Assembly: GCF_001021065.1 (NCBI RefSeq)
Contig: NZ_CP011546.1
Coordinates: 806,001 to 870,000 of the forward strand
DNA length: 64,000 nucleotides
DNA from: Corynebacterium uterequi
Lineage (GTDB): Bacteria > Actinomycetota > Actinomycetes > Mycobacteriales > Mycobacteriaceae
Reading direction: 5' to 3'
Part shown: positions 53,919 through 63,734 of the stretch, in pieces
Layout: the number at the start of each line of letters is the position of its first letter
Numbering within the stretch: position 1 is the first letter of the stretch
Notes under the pieces: model-generated
What the model was told of the DNA's origin: nothing
The model's input: the letters and a program-made list of their open reading frames with translations, nothing else
Database searches by the model: none
Made by a program: the position numbers and the translations under genes

Positions 53919-54533
53919 ATGGACTCAGCTTCCTCCACTACCTCAAGCCCTGGCCGTCTCAGTGGGACAGCCGCCTTCGACGCTGGCGTCGACGGGATGC
54001 CGAGCTGGGCAGAGATCGTAGCGGAGCACGCCGATAGCGTGTACCGGCTGGCCTACCGGCTCACCGGCAACCTCCACGATGCCGAGGACCTCACCCAGGA
54101 GACCTTCATGCGGGTCTTTCGGTCCCTGAACAACTACCGGGCAGGCACTTTCGAGGGCTGGATCCATCGCATCACCACCAACTTGTTCCTCGACCTGGTG
54201 CGTCACCGCTCCACCATCCGCATGGAGGCCCTGCCGGAGGACTATGAGCGGGTCGCTGGAACGGACATGACGCCGGAGCAGCGCTTCGACGTCTCCCGTT
54301 TGGACCCGGCGCTGCAAGCCGCGCTCGACGGCCTGAGTACGGACTTCCGGCTTCCCGTAGTGCTGTGCGACGTGGTGGGAATGTCCTACGAGGAAATTGC
54401 AGATACGCTGGGGCTGAAGATGGGCACGGTACGGTCCCGGATCCACCGAGGCCGCTCGCAACTACGCGCCACGCTGGAGAAAGCCGCCGAAAGTTGTGCG
54501 GATACCAAAATGCTCATCCCGGTGTCCAGCTAG
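53919..54533 (+). CDS. sigE: ECF sigma factor SigE
   Basis: 204 residues. Region 2 includes [20 protein letters not shown] and [15 protein letters not shown]. Region 4 is [20 protein letters not shown], then [19 protein letters not shown]. It directs the response to envelope and surface stress. It is followed after 22 nt by a zinc anti-sigma factor and then tatB, as in mycobacteria. CACAAT (53905-53910) is 8 nt before the ATG, a possible leaderless promoter. No ECF-type GGAAC/GTT autoregulatory promoter was recognised. Confidence 0.92.
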   Translation: MDSASSTTSSPGRLSGTAAFDAGVDGMPSWAEIVAEHADSVYRLAYRLTGNLHDAEDLTQETFMRVFRSLNNYRAGTFEGWIHRITTNLFLDLVRHRSTIRMEALPEDYERVAGTDMTPEQRFDVSRLDPALQAALDGLSTDFRLPVVLCDVVGMSYEEIADTLGLKMGTVRSRIHRGRSQLRATLEKAAESCADTKMLIPVSS

Positions 54534-54555
54534 GAGGAGAGGGGAGGAGATGACG

Positions 54556-54942
54556 ATGAGCGACGAGCATGGCCTCATGCACATCGCGCGCCAGACCGAG
54601 AAGTTCATCTCCGTCGAGCACCTGTCCCACGAGGCCGTTGCGGCGCTCGTCGACAAGGAATTAGGCCCGGCCGCCGCCCGGCGTGCGCACGGACACCTCG
54701 CCCGGTGTGCCGAGTGTCGCCGAGAGGTGGTGGCACAAGCCCGGGCAGCGCAGCTGTTGCGGGTATCGAACGCCGACGCGCAGGTGAAGGCGCCGCAGGA
54801 GCTCATGGAGCGCCTCCAGGGAATCGCTAAGACGCAGCCCGGTGCCGCAGAAGACGCTGTTCGGCCGCCGGCACACGAGCGGCTCGACGTGGTGTGTGAC
54901 GCCTTGCGGGCAGTGTGGCGGGCCCGGATCAAGCGCGGGTAG
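54556..54942 (+). CDS. cseE: Zinc-binding anti-sigma factor CseE/RseA
   Basis: 128 residues, soluble. It holds SigE inactive through a ZAS domain: RAHGHLARCAECRREVVAQA has the HxxxCxxC zinc motif near residue 50. The second half is helical without a membrane segment. I start at ATG 54556 because GGAGG (54543-54547) is 8 nt upstream; the ATG at 54550 is only 2 nt away. Partner and neighbour order match the sigE-rseA pair. Confidence 0.9.
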   Translation: MSDEHGLMHIARQTEKFISVEHLSHEAVAALVDKELGPAAARRAHGHLARCAECRREVVAQARAAQLLRVSNADAQVKAPQELMERLQGIAKTQPGAAEDAVRPPAHERLDVVCDALRAVWRARIKRG

Positions 54943-54997
54943 CGGGACGACGCCGGCGAATCAAGCGGGCCGACGAACGGCTCGCTAAGGTGTATGT

Positions 54998-55528
54998 GTG
55001 TTTGACAATATCGGCTGGGGCGAGATCCTCGTCCTCATCGTGCTCGCGGTCATCATCATCGGACCGGAGCGCCTCCCGGAGGTTCTCAAAGACATCCGGG
55101 CGGCGGTCTATGCGGCTCGCCGCGGCATCGCCAACGCCCGTGCGGAGCTCGACGGCATGGGCGCCGAGTTCGACAGCCTCCGGGAGCCGATCTCTCAAGC
55201 AGCGGAGTGGGGCCGCCTCGGGCCCAAGCGTGCCATCGCCAAGGCCCTCTTCGAGGGCGACGAGTCCACGCTGGACGATTTCGATCCGAAGCAGATCCTC
55301 GCCGCCTCCGGAGTGGACCCCACCAAGGAAAGCCCCGCCCAGGCCGCTCGACGCCTGCGACGCCAGGCCGACGCCATCGAGAAGGCGGGAGAGAAAGCCG
55401 AAGAACCTCCCGCTCCTAAGCCGTCGAAGGGCAGCCAGCCGCGCAAACCCCCGGTTCGCCAGGCCCCGCCGAAGCCCACCGGCGATTACGGCGCCGGCAC
55501 CGGCTTCTCCTGGGCGGATATCACCTAG
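54998..55528 (+). CDS. tatB: Sec-independent translocase subunit TatB
   Basis: 176 residues. One N-terminal membrane helix with the Tat hinge (GWGEILVLIVLAVIIIGPER, LPEVLKDIRAAVY), an amphipathic helix, then a proline- and lysine-rich tail. It recognises twin-arginine precursors with TatC. GTG 54998; TAAGGT (54986-54991) is 6 nt upstream, predicting a leaderless mRNA. Its last 4 nt overlap the convergent mrp gene. Confidence 0.93.
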   Translation: MFDNIGWGEILVLIVLAVIIIGPERLPEVLKDIRAAVYAARRGIANARAELDGMGAEFDSLREPISQAAEWGRLGPKRAIAKALFEGDESTLDDFDPKQILAASGVDPTKESPAQAARRLRRQADAIEKAGEKAEEPPAPKPSKGSQPRKPPVRQAPPKPTGDYGAGTGFSWADIT

Positions 55529-56655
55529 TTCTGGGTACGGACCCCGAGTCCGAGATGCTTTCCGGCGAGCGAGTCGCGACGCACCGCGAGGGCGTCGGCG
55601 ATACCCCGGATGGCCTGCGATGCGGGAGAATCCGGGCGGGCAAGGACGGCCGGCGTCCCCTCATCGCCGTGCACGCGCACCGAGGGGTCGAGGGGAACCT
55701 GGCCGAGCAGTGGGACCGGCCCGCCGGTCAGCGTGCTGAGGCGCTCGGCGACGCGTTCGCCGCCGCCGGAACCGAAAACGTCGAGGACGGTACCGTCTTC
55801 GAGCACCATCGCGGACATGTTCTCCACCACGCCGAAAACTCGCTGCCGGGTTTGCTGGGCAATGGAGCCGGCGCGCTCGGCGACCTCGGCGGCCGCCGCC
55901 TGCGGGGTGGTGACGATGAGAAGCTCAGCATTGGGCACCAGCTGGGCCACGGACAGGGCGACATCGCCGGTGCCCGGGGGCAGGTCGAGCAGGAGCACGT
56001 CGAGGTCTCCCCAGAATACGTCGCCGAGGAATTGCTGAATCGCGCGATGCAGCATCGGACCACGCCACACGACGGGGGCATTGCCGTCGATGAAGTGGCC
56101 GATGGAGATGTGCTTAATTCCGTGGCTGACCGGCGGGAGAATCATGTCGTCGACGGCGGTGGGGCGTTGATCGGAACCTAGCAGGCCGGGGACCGAGTGG
56201 CCGTAAATGTCGGCGTCGAGGACGCCGACCTTGAGGCCCCTGTCAGCCAGTGCGGCGGCGAGGTTGACCGTCATGGAGGACTTACCGACCCCGCCCTTGC
56301 CGGAGGCGATGGCGTATACGCGCGTCCGCGAGTCCGGCTGAGCGAAGGGAATGATCGGTTCGTCGACGTCGCCTCGCAGCTGCTGCCGCAGCGTCCGGCG
56401 CTGGTCGTCGCTCATCACATCCATGGCGACGGTGACCGTGCCGATGCCTTCGATCTCCTCCAACACGAGGCGGGTGTTCGCCTCGATGGTGTTGCGCATG
56501 GGGCAGCCGGCGACGGTGAGGTAGAGCTCCACGGAGACGTCGTTGCCGGTGATGCTGACAGACTTCACCATCCCCAGCTCGGTGATGGGTTTACCGATCT
56601 CGGGGTCGTCGACCCGGGCGAGAGCGGCGCGGACTTGTGATTCGGAAATAGCCAT
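55525..56655 (-). CDS. mrp: Mrp/NBP35 family iron-sulfur cluster carrier ATPase
   Basis: 376 residues. An N-terminal MIP18/DUF59 domain (ARVDDPEIGKPITELGMVKS, with CPMR) is followed by the deviant P-loop IASGKGGVGKSSMTVNLAAA, then DADIYGHSVPGLLG and LDLPPGTGDVALS. It would carry Fe-S clusters to apoproteins. The CxxC cluster motif that follows ENMS in many homologues is replaced by MVLEDG. Starts at 56655 or 56661 (MVMAIS) are both possible; TAGGAT lies nearby. Third gene of an operon with DUF1003 and MgtE_N genes. Confidence 0.9.
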   Translation of the reverse strand: MAISESQVRAALARVDDPEIGKPITELGMVKSVSITGNDVSVELYLTVAGCPMRNTIEANTRLVLEEIEGIGTVTVAMDVMSDDQRRTLRQQLRGDVDEPIIPFAQPDSRTRVYAIASGKGGVGKSSMTVNLAAALADRGLKVGVLDADIYGHSVPGLLGSDQRPTAVDDMILPPVSHGIKHISIGHFIDGNAPVVWRGPMLHRAIQQFLGDVFWGDLDVLLLDLPPGTGDVALSVAQLVPNAELLIVTTPQAAAAEVAERAGSIAQQTRQRVFGVVENMSAMVLEDGTVLDVFGSGGGERVAERLSTLTGGPVPLLGQVPLDPSVRVHGDEGTPAVLARPDSPASQAIRGIADALAVRRDSLAGKHLGLGVRTQN

Positions 56656-56668
56656 AACCATTCCGATC

Positions 56669-57253
56669 CTAGCGATGGGGCCGATCCCGGTCACTATGAA
56701 GCTCACCCTGAATTGGGTCGTGGAGGTCGCGCGCGGAGCGGTTCTCGTCGGCGGCGGCGTCGTCGAGCTTCGCCTCGATGCGTTCCATGAGCGTGCGCAT
56801 GTCCTCCAGCTCGCGGCGAAGGTAGTCGCGGGTCACGGTGTCTCCGAGGGCGAGCCGTACGTGGGCGATTTCCCGAGCCAGGAACTCGGTGTCCGCCTTC
56901 GTGAGCTCGTCGCGGCGCCTATCAGCGGCCAGGGTCACCCGGTCACGATCCTCCTGCCGGTTCTGGGCCAGCAGAATCAGGGGTGCAGCGTAGGCCGCTT
57001 GGGTCGAAAACGCCAGGTTCAGCAGGATGAAGGGGTAGGGGTCCCAGCTCCACGCCAGACCCCCGATGTTCAACCCGATCCAGACGATGACGATGAGGGT
57101 CTGCCACAGCAGGTAACGTCCGGTGCCGAAGAAACGTGCGACGCGCTCGGCGTAGGCGCCGACGGTTTCGTCGTCGATCGCGATGAGGCGCTTGCGGCGA
57201 GCGCTGACCGGGGTATCAAGAGCCGAGCGGGAAGGCTGCAGGGAATCAGCCAC
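56669..57253 (-). CDS. DUF1003 membrane protein
   Basis: 194 residues. Family core ARFFGTGRYLLWQTLIVIVW, WSWDPYPFILLNLAFSTQAA, YAAPLILLAQNRQEDRDR: two transmembrane helices flanked by conserved residues. A predicted coiled coil follows (REIAHVRLALGDTV, YLRRELEDMRTLMERIEAKL). Function unknown. GTG start overlaps the end of the MgtE_N gene by 8 nt, and mrp begins 13 nt after its stop. Confidence 0.88.
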   Translation of the reverse strand: MADSLQPSRSALDTPVSARRKRLIAIDDETVGAYAERVARFFGTGRYLLWQTLIVIVWIGLNIGGLAWSWDPYPFILLNLAFSTQAAYAAPLILLAQNRQEDRDRVTLAADRRRDELTKADTEFLAREIAHVRLALGDTVTRDYLRRELEDMRTLMERIEAKLDDAAADENRSARDLHDPIQGELHSDRDRPHR

Positions 57254-58550
57254 GGGTCACCTCCTGGGTGGGGGCCAAGTCGGCGTCGGGACGGATGCCG
57301 GTTTCGCGCCAGTCCTCGGGCAAGAGATGATCGAGGAGGTCATCGACCGCGACGGCGCCCAGCAGGTGGCTATCGGCGTCTAGCACCGGTCCGCACACGA
57401 GGTTGTAGGTGGCGAAGTAACGGGCGGCGGTCTCCTCAGAGTCATTGGCGTAAAGCGGCGGCAGGTCAGGATCAAGGATGCCGCCAATGAGCGCGCTCGG
57501 CGGCTCTCGCAGCAGCTTCTGAAGATGGACGCTGCCCAAATACGTGCCCGTCGGGGTGGCGGTGGGCGGACGAACCACAAAGATCAACGACGCCAGGGAG
57601 GTGGGAATATCGGGATCGCGGGCCAACGCCAAGGCTTCGGCGACGGTCGTCTGCGGGGTGAGCACGAGCGGCTCCGGGTTCATCATGGCGCCGACAGTGT
57701 TGTCCTCGAACGCCATGAGGCGGCGCACCGGTGCGGACTCCTCCGGTTCCATGAGCTCCAGCAGCACCTCGGCCTTAGTATCGGGAAGCTCCTGGAGAAT
57801 GTCCGCCGCGTCGTCGGGGTCCATCTCTTCGAGAATGTCCGCGGCGCGTTCGATGTCGAGGGCCTCCAGCAGCTCCGCCTGGTAGTCGTCGGGCAGCTCG
57901 GCCATGACGTCGGCCAGACGCTCGTCGTCAAGCTCGCGGGCAATCTGGTTGCGTCTGACCGGCGAGAGCTCGTGAATGAAGCTGGCGATGTCCGCCGGGC
58001 GCATGTCGTCGAAGGCCGCGATGGTCTCTGCCAGCGGGGACGACGCCCCGACGCCGGAGGCGGACACACCGCCGATGTGCTTCCACGGGATGGTGGTCAG
58101 CTGCGGCGAACGGCCGAACTTGGGCCGGGTAGCGAACACCGCTGCCGAAGAGATCACCCAGTCCCGGGTGCGGGTTCGTTCCAATTCAATGTCGGCGATC
58201 TCGACGGCTTTGCCCTGCAGGTGCGGATAATCAGGATCGTCCGTGACCACCTTGGAGCCGACGAGGTCGCCCAGGATCGTTAATTCCGCAGTCCGAGTCT
58301 GGAACGTGCGCATCGACACGGTACCGGTGACCAGCGTGATATCGCTCGGTTCGATGGCGGCAATCCGCAGCATGGGCACGAAGATGCGACGCTTGTTGAA
58401 CAGCTCCACCACCAGTCCCAACGCCCGCGAGACACCAGCCGGGCGGATACTGACCACCACGTCGCGGACCCGACCGATCACCGCAAAATCAGGACCCCGG
58501 ACCTGCAGACCGGCGAGTCGGCCCGCGTAGACGCGATTGACAGCACTCAT
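57246..58550 (-). CDS. MgtE N-domain/CBS protein without a membrane channel
   Basis: 434 residues. A PRC-barrel-like N-terminus (YAGRLAGLQVRGPDFAVIGR) precedes an MgtE N-domain with repeated ELPDDYQAELLEALD, EEMDPDDAADILQELPD and EVLLELMEPEES, then a CBS pair (GAMMNPEPLVLTPQTTVAEA; GAVAVDDLLDHLLPEDW). The transmembrane Mg2+ channel of MgtE is missing, so this is a soluble sensor or adaptor. It is translated with the DUF1003 membrane protein (8-nt overlap), which may be its partner. TAGGAT lies 8 nt before the ATG: leaderless. Confidence 0.9.
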   Translation of the reverse strand: MSAVNRVYAGRLAGLQVRGPDFAVIGRVRDVVVSIRPAGVSRALGLVVELFNKRRIFVPMLRIAAIEPSDITLVTGTVSMRTFQTRTAELTILGDLVGSKVVTDDPDYPHLQGKAVEIADIELERTRTRDWVISSAAVFATRPKFGRSPQLTTIPWKHIGGVSASGVGASSPLAETIAAFDDMRPADIASFIHELSPVRRNQIARELDDERLADVMAELPDDYQAELLEALDIERAADILEEMDPDDAADILQELPDTKAEVLLELMEPEESAPVRRLMAFEDNTVGAMMNPEPLVLTPQTTVAEALALARDPDIPTSLASLIFVVRPPTATPTGTYLGSVHLQKLLREPPSALIGGILDPDLPPLYANDSEETAARYFATYNLVCGPVLDADSHLLGAVAVDDLLDHLLPEDWRETGIRPDADLAPTQEVTRG

Positions 58551-58661
58551 AACACTTCATCCTAGTGTGTGCGATAACGGGAACACTCTGGCAGTATCAG
58601 CCGTGTGCGTGCGAAGGTAAAACCTAATCTTCAACGCCGCTTAAGAAAGGAAAACATAACA

Positions 58662-59180
58662 ATGAGCACTGTTCAGAAGGACCCCCGACGAGAACTTCGC
58701 CGCCGCCCTTCCGGCTGGCCAGTCGCCAGCTTCGGCACCTACCTGGAGGCGCAGTCGGCCGTCGACGCCCTGTCGGACCACGAGTTTCCCGTCCACTCGC
58801 TGACCATCGTCGGCGTCGACCTCATGGAAGTAGAACAGGTCACCGGCCGCCTGACCTGGGGAAAGGTTATCCTTGGCGGGCTTGCCTCCGGCGCGTGGAT
58901 GGGCCTGTTTTTCGGCCTGCTTTTCGGCATATTGTCCGTCGGCCCGATGATCGTGGGCCTGCTGTGGGGCATCGCCATCGGCGCAATCTTCGGCGTCATC
59001 TTCGCGGCGGTGTCCTACGGGCTGACTGGCGGAGCGAGGGACTTTACCTCCCAGACCGCGATCGTGGCCGGGCGTTACGACATCCTCGCCGATCCTGAGC
59101 ACGCGGAGCGCGCGCGTGACTTCCTCGCCGCTCGCCAGGGCGGGGCCGCCGGCGAACCGGCACCGGCCGACGAGGACTAA
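58662..59180 (+). CDS. General stress protein 17M-like glycine-zipper membrane protein
   Basis: 172 residues. An N-terminal ferredoxin-like segment typical of YflT/GSP17M domains (VASFGTYLEAQSAVDALSDH, FPVHSLTIVGVDLMEVEQV) is followed by a hydrophobic glycine-rich region (LGGLASGAWMGLFFGLLFGI and GIAIGAIFGVIFAAVSYGL) and a hydrophilic tail. It may form a small membrane multimer; the role is unknown. ATG 58662 with AGAAAGGAAAA upstream; an earlier frame from 58605 is rejected. It is divergent from the MgtE_N operon. Confidence 0.85.
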   Translation: MSTVQKDPRRELRRRPSGWPVASFGTYLEAQSAVDALSDHEFPVHSLTIVGVDLMEVEQVTGRLTWGKVILGGLASGAWMGLFFGLLFGILSVGPMIVGLLWGIAIGAIFGVIFAAVSYGLTGGARDFTSQTAIVAGRYDILADPEHAERARDFLAARQGGAAGEPAPADED

Positions 59181-59217
59181 CCGGGCAACCACGGCTTCGA
59201 GGTAGCATAAAGAACCT

Positions 59218-59925
59218 ATGATGAGCTTCTCCCCGCTCCGGCTAGTCGGGCTGGCCGTGGTCGCCGCTGCGTGCGTGAGCGTGTCCGCCTGCCTAGACGC
59301 CGGCGGCACGCCGGAGATCGTGGTGGGAGTAGCCGCCGGACAACCCGATCAAGCCGTGCTCGGCGAGTTGATTGCCCGGCAACTAGCCGGTCGAGACGCC
59401 GCCACGGTGCGCGTCGACGCCGTCGAGGCGGCCGGGGGAGAAGACATGATCGACCACTTATCCGCCGGGACGATCGATGTGGCCGTCATCTGCACCGGCG
59501 AGACTCTCGCGCAGCTCAACCCGCAGGCCGCCAGCACGGCGGCAGCTAACCTTCACAATTCGGTAGCGGCGGAGAACCGGCCCGGCCCGGTGGAGCTGAC
59601 CTATGACGCGACGCTCGCGTCGCTTCCTGGAGGCATCGGGGTGACCGATAGCGTCGGCGGTGAGGGATGCCGCAGCGCCGACGGCCCATTGCCGAATAAC
59701 GTTCTGCCGGTATTCCGCAGCTCCCGCATCGATCGTGACCTGTGGTGGTCGCTCGATCTCCTCGCCGAGCGCCTGGACACCGTCACCCTCCAGAAGCTGT
59801 CCGCCGCCGTCGACGCGGGAGCCTCACCGGCACAGGTCGCCGATGAGTTCTACCGAGCCGCGCTCGTCGACGAAGCCTTCGAAGAGCAAGCCCGCGAGTT
59901 CGCTGAACATCCCCGCTGGCTCTAA
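59218..59925 (+). CDS. Lipoprotein with a type II periplasmic binding fold
   Basis: 235 residues. Signal peptide ending in lipobox SVSAC with Cys25, then EIVVGVAAGQPDQAVLGELI and a DMIDHLSAGTIDVAVICTGE region, the pattern of glycine betaine/choline (OpuAC/ProX)-type binding proteins. The ligand is not predictable, and no ABC genes are adjacent. Tandem ATGs at 59218 and 59221 are both possible; no Shine-Dalgarno is apparent. The stop lies inside a large inverted repeat shared with the odhA stop. Confidence 0.7.
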   Translation: MMSFSPLRLVGLAVVAAACVSVSACLDAGGTPEIVVGVAAGQPDQAVLGELIARQLAGRDAATVRVDAVEAAGGEDMIDHLSAGTIDVAVICTGETLAQLNPQAASTAAANLHNSVAAENRPGPVELTYDATLASLPGGIGVTDSVGGEGCRSADGPLPNNVLPVFRSSRIDRDLWWSLDLLAERLDTVTLQKLSAAVDAGASPAQVADEFYRAALVDEAFEEQAREFAEHPRWL

Positions 59926-59997
59926 CCCCGTGGCGCGTGGCGTCTAACGCCACGCGGGCTTCCTATTCACCCGTGGCGTCTAACGCCACGGGGTTAG
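59922..59997. terminator. Nested palindromes forming a bidirectional terminator
   Basis: CTAACCCCGTGGCG (59922-59935) is an exact inverted copy of CGCCACGGGGTTAG (59984-59997). Inside lie two further perfect hairpins with 10-bp stems and the same CTA loop: CGCGTGGCGT/ACGCCACGCG (59934-59956) and CCCGTGGCGT/ACGCCACGGG (59970-59992). The outer arms contain the stop codons of the lipoprotein gene (59923-59925) and odhA (59996-59994). There is no T-run. Confidence 0.75.
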
Positions 59998-62900
59998 TCG
60001 GCGAAGGCTTCCTTGAGCAGCTGCTCTTGCTCAGCCTGGTGCACCTTGGAGATGCCTGTCGCGGTGGAGGACTGGGCGCGGCGGGACACCCGCTTGAGGC
60101 GGGGCAGCTCCGGTAGGAACTCCTGAATGCGCTCGTTGACGAACGGCCAGGCACCCTGGTTGGCCGGCTCATCCTGGACGTAGCGGATCTCTTCAAGGTT
60201 CGGGAAGGAATCGAACGCGTCCCGCAGCCGGTTGAACGGCAGCGGGTGGATCATCTCCAAGCGAACGATCGCAATGTCCTCGCGGCCGAGTGCGGCACGC
60301 TTCTTCTCCAGCTCGTAGTAGATCTTGCCCGAGCACAGCAGCAGTGTCGTGACCTTTTCGACGTCGCCGACCGCCTTGCCGGTGTAGTCCACCAGGCGCG
60401 GGTCGTTGATAACCGAGTGGAACTTCTTCACATCCGTGAATTCCGACGGATGGGACACGGCGTCCTTGTTTCGCAGCATCGACTTCGGGGTGAAAACGAT
60501 GAGCGGGCGACGCATCGTACCCAGTGCGTGGCGGCGCAGCAGGTGGAAGTAGTTCGCCGGGACCGTCGGCTGGGCGACGGTGTAGGATCCTTCGGCTGCC
60601 AATTGGAGGAAGCGTTCGATGCGGGCGGAGGAGTGGTCCGGCCCCTGGCCTTCGTAACCGTGGGGGAGCAGCAGAATCAGGTTGGAAAGCTGACCCCATT
60701 TCGCCTCGCCGGAGGAAATGTACTCATCGATGATCGTCTGGGCGCCGTTGGCGAAGTCGCCGAACTGTGCCTCCCAGGCGACGACGGCATCAAGGTTGCC
60801 CACCGAATAGCCGTACTCGAAGCCCATGCCCGCGTACTCGGTGAGCGCCGAGTTGTACACCATGAACTTGCCGCCGTTGCCGGTCTCCTGGGCCACCTCG
60901 TGCAGCGGGTTGTACTCGGCTCCGGTCTCCGGGTCGAAGGCGACCGCGTGGCGCTGAGTGAAGGTGCCGCGGCGCGTGTCCTCACCGGCCAGGCGGACGA
61001 GCTTGCCCTCCGCTGCCAGGGAGCCGAAGGCGAGCAACTCTGCCCACGCCCAGTCGATACCGCCCTTGCGGACTGCCTCGGCGCGCTTCTTCGCCACCGG
61101 CTTGACACGCTTGTGATAGGCGAATCCCTCCGGCGGGTTGGCATAAGCCTGCCCGATAGCGTCCAAGGTAGCAATGGACACGGACGTGTCGAGGCCTGTC
61201 GATAGCTCCTGCGAACCGGCGATGCCGGTCTGCTTCTCAGCCGTGGCCTTGCCGGCCTCCTTGACGTCTTGGAATACGGACTCCATCTGGTCATGGAAGT
61301 CGCGCTCGGCGGCCTCGGCGTCCGACTGGGACAGATCGTGACGGCCGACGAGCTCCTCGGTGTACTTGGCGCGAACCGATTTGCGGTTGTTGATGAGCTC
61401 GTAGAGTTCCGGCTGCGTCATCGTCGGGTCGTCGGCCTCGTTGTGGCCGCGTCGACGGTAGGCAATCAAGTCGATGAAGACATCCTTGCCGAAACGCCGG
61501 CGGTACTCAGTCGCCAACTGAGCAACCCACACGACCGCCTCGGGATCGTCGCCATTGACATGGAACACCGGCGCGTCGAAGCCCTTGGCCAGGTCCGTGG
61601 CGTAATAGGTAGACCGTCCCGAATCAGGGGTGGTGGTGAAGCCCACCTGGTTGTTGACGACTACGTGGATGGTGCCACCCACGGCGTAACCACGAAGCTT
61701 CGACAGGTTGATGGTCTCCTGGACCACGCCGAGGCCGGCGAAGGAGGCGTCGCCGTGCAGCATGAGCGGCACCACGGTGTAGCCGTCCTGGCCCTTATCG
61801 ATGAGGTCTTGCTTCGCGCGGGCCAGCCCCACCATGACCGGATCCACAGCCTCCAGGTGCGACGGGTTAGCAGTCAAGGTGACCTTGATCTCACCGTCGC
61901 CGAACATCTGCAGATGCTGACCTTCAGCGCCGAGGTGGTACTTCACGTCGCCCGAACCGCCGGTCTGGCCACCGACCATTCGGCCTTCGAACTCGTTGAA
62001 GATGTCGCTCAGCGGCTTGCCAACGATGTTGAACAGGACGTTGAGGCGGCCGCGGTGCGGCATGCCGATGACCACTTCGTCGAGGCCCTGCCCAGCGGCG
62101 GTATCGATGACTGCGTCCATGAGCGGGATGAGGCTTTCGGCGCCTTCGAGGGAGAAGCGCTTTTGACCCACGTACTTTGTTTGCAGGAAGTTCTCGAAGG
62201 CATCGGCGGCGTTGAGCTTTTGCAGGATGTACTTCTGCTCCGGGTTCGTCGGCTTGGGCATTCCGGCCTCCAGCCGATCCCGCAGCCACTCGCGCTCATC
62301 CCGGTCCAGGATGTGGGTGTACTCCGTGCCCACCTTCTGGGTGTAGGCATTGCGCAGCACCTTCATAACCTCGCGGAGGGTCATGGTCTCGCGGCCGGCG
62401 AAACCACCGACGTTGAAGGAACGATCCAGGTCCCACAGCGTCAGCCCGTGGGTCGCCAGGTCCAGGTCGCGGTGATCCGGGATAGGCAGACCCGGCTGCT
62501 GCCAGCGCAGCGGATTCGAGTCCGCGATGAGGTGTCCGCGAGAACGGTAGGCCTCGATGAGTTGGGCCACCCGAGTGTTCTTGTCGATACCGGTGTTGGG
62601 CAGATCCTGCGCCCAGCGCATAGGAGCGTAGGGAATCTCAAGGGAGTCGAAGATGTGATCCCAGAACTTGTTATCAACGAGCAGTTGAGAGATGGTGCGC
62701 AGGAACTCACCGGATTCCGCGCCCTGAATCACGCGGTGATCGTAGGTCGAGGTCAGCGTGAGTAGCCGGCCGATGCCCATCTCTGCCAGCCGGTCGGGGG
62801 AGGCGCCGGCGAACTCCGCCGGGTAGTCCATGGAGCCAACGCCCACGATGGTGCCTTGGCCCTTAGTTAGGCGGGGGATGGAGTGCCGGGTACCGATGCC

Positions 62901-63734
62901 GCCCGGGTTCGTTAGCGACAGGGTCACCCCCTGGTAGTCTTCCAGCCCTAGTTTGCCCAGCCGAGCGCGGTCGACGATGTCCTCGTAGCCGGTGAGGAAC
63001 TCCTTGAAGGACTTGTTCTCGCACTCCTTGATGGCAGCGACGACGAGCGCCCGCGAGCCGTCCTTCTGCGGCAAGTCGATAGCAAGGCCCAGGTTGATGT
63101 GCTCGGGTGTGACCTTGTGCGGCTTACCCTTGTCATCAAGCTCGTAAGAGGCGTTCATATCCGGGTGGTTGAGCGTTGCCCGGATAAGCGCGTAGCCGAT
63201 GATGTGGGTGAAGGAGACCTTGCCGCCCGTGGTGCGCTTGAGGTGCTCGTTGATCATCGAGCGGTTCTCCCACATCAGCTTCACCGGCATGTCGCGCACG
63301 GTGGTGGCGGTGGGGATTTCCAGCGACTCATCCATGTTTTTCGCGATGGCCTTAAACATGCCCTTGATGAGCGCCGAACCCGGCTTCGGGGCGTCCTTCG
63401 CCAGATCCATGGGGGAAGGCTTGGCCTTCCGGGCGGGTTTCTCGGCCTTCTTCGCCTTCTCCTCAGCTACCTGCTGAGCCTCGTGAGGCTGCGAGGCGGT
63501 CGAGGGTGCGGAGGGAGCAGAGGCTGGCTTAGCTGACGTCTTCGCGGATTCTGGCTTCTGTACCGGGGTGGTTGTAGTGGTGCCCGCGGGCTTGGAAGCG
63601 ACGGAGTTCGGAGCTCCCTCGGCCTCGAAGAGCTCCCGCCACTCCGGCCCGACCGAGGAGGGGTCCTTCTTGAACTGCTGATACATATCGTCCACCAGCC
63701 ATTGGTTTTGACCGAAAGAGTTGACGCTGCTCAC
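59994..63734 (-). CDS. odhA: 2-oxoglutarate dehydrogenase OdhA (fused E2-like and E1 domains)
   Basis: 1246 residues. The N-terminus [20 protein letters not shown] is E1o-like. A linker rich in A, P, S, T and K (residues ~45-105) leads to a succinyltransferase core without lipoyl domain ([18 protein letters not shown]). The thiamine-diphosphate E1 core ([31 protein letters not shown]) fills residues ~370-1246. It oxidises 2-oxoglutarate to succinyl-CoA within the hybrid pyruvate/oxoglutarate complex using AceF lipoyl groups and is controlled by OdhI in corynebacteria. GTG 63734 with TTAGGAG 9 nt upstream. Confidence 0.97.
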   Translation of the reverse strand: MSSVNSFGQNQWLVDDMYQQFKKDPSSVGPEWRELFEAEGAPNSVASKPAGTTTTTPVQKPESAKTSAKPASAPSAPSTASQPHEAQQVAEEKAKKAEKPARKAKPSPMDLAKDAPKPGSALIKGMFKAIAKNMDESLEIPTATTVRDMPVKLMWENRSMINEHLKRTTGGKVSFTHIIGYALIRATLNHPDMNASYELDDKGKPHKVTPEHINLGLAIDLPQKDGSRALVVAAIKECENKSFKEFLTGYEDIVDRARLGKLGLEDYQGVTLSLTNPGGIGTRHSIPRLTKGQGTIVGVGSMDYPAEFAGASPDRLAEMGIGRLLTLTSTYDHRVIQGAESGEFLRTISQLLVDNKFWDHIFDSLEIPYAPMRWAQDLPNTGIDKNTRVAQLIEAYRSRGHLIADSNPLRWQQPGLPIPDHRDLDLATHGLTLWDLDRSFNVGGFAGRETMTLREVMKVLRNAYTQKVGTEYTHILDRDEREWLRDRLEAGMPKPTNPEQKYILQKLNAADAFENFLQTKYVGQKRFSLEGAESLIPLMDAVIDTAAGQGLDEVVIGMPHRGRLNVLFNIVGKPLSDIFNEFEGRMVGGQTGGSGDVKYHLGAEGQHLQMFGDGEIKVTLTANPSHLEAVDPVMVGLARAKQDLIDKGQDGYTVVPLMLHGDASFAGLGVVQETINLSKLRGYAVGGTIHVVVNNQVGFTTTPDSGRSTYYATDLAKGFDAPVFHVNGDDPEAVVWVAQLATEYRRRFGKDVFIDLIAYRRRGHNEADDPTMTQPELYELINNRKSVRAKYTEELVGRHDLSQSDAEAAERDFHDQMESVFQDVKEAGKATAEKQTGIAGSQELSTGLDTSVSIATLDAIGQAYANPPEGFAYHKRVKPVAKKRAEAVRKGGIDWAWAELLAFGSLAAEGKLVRLAGEDTRRGTFTQRHAVAFDPETGAEYNPLHEVAQETGNGGKFMVYNSALTEYAGMGFEYGYSVGNLDAVVAWEAQFGDFANGAQTIIDEYISSGEAKWGQLSNLILLLPHGYEGQGPDHSSARIERFLQLAAEGSYTVAQPTVPANYFHLLRRHALGTMRRPLIVFTPKSMLRNKDAVSHPSEFTDVKKFHSVINDPRLVDYTGKAVGDVEKVTTLLLCSGKIYYELEKKRAALGREDIAIVRLEMIHPLPFNRLRDAFDSFPNLEEIRYVQDEPANQGAWPFVNERIQEFLPELPRLKRVSRRAQSSTATGISKVHQAEQEQLLKEAFAD

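Noticed and set aside
61269..62765. 498-residue plus-strand frame
   Set aside because: Antisense of odhA; no homology-like motifs.
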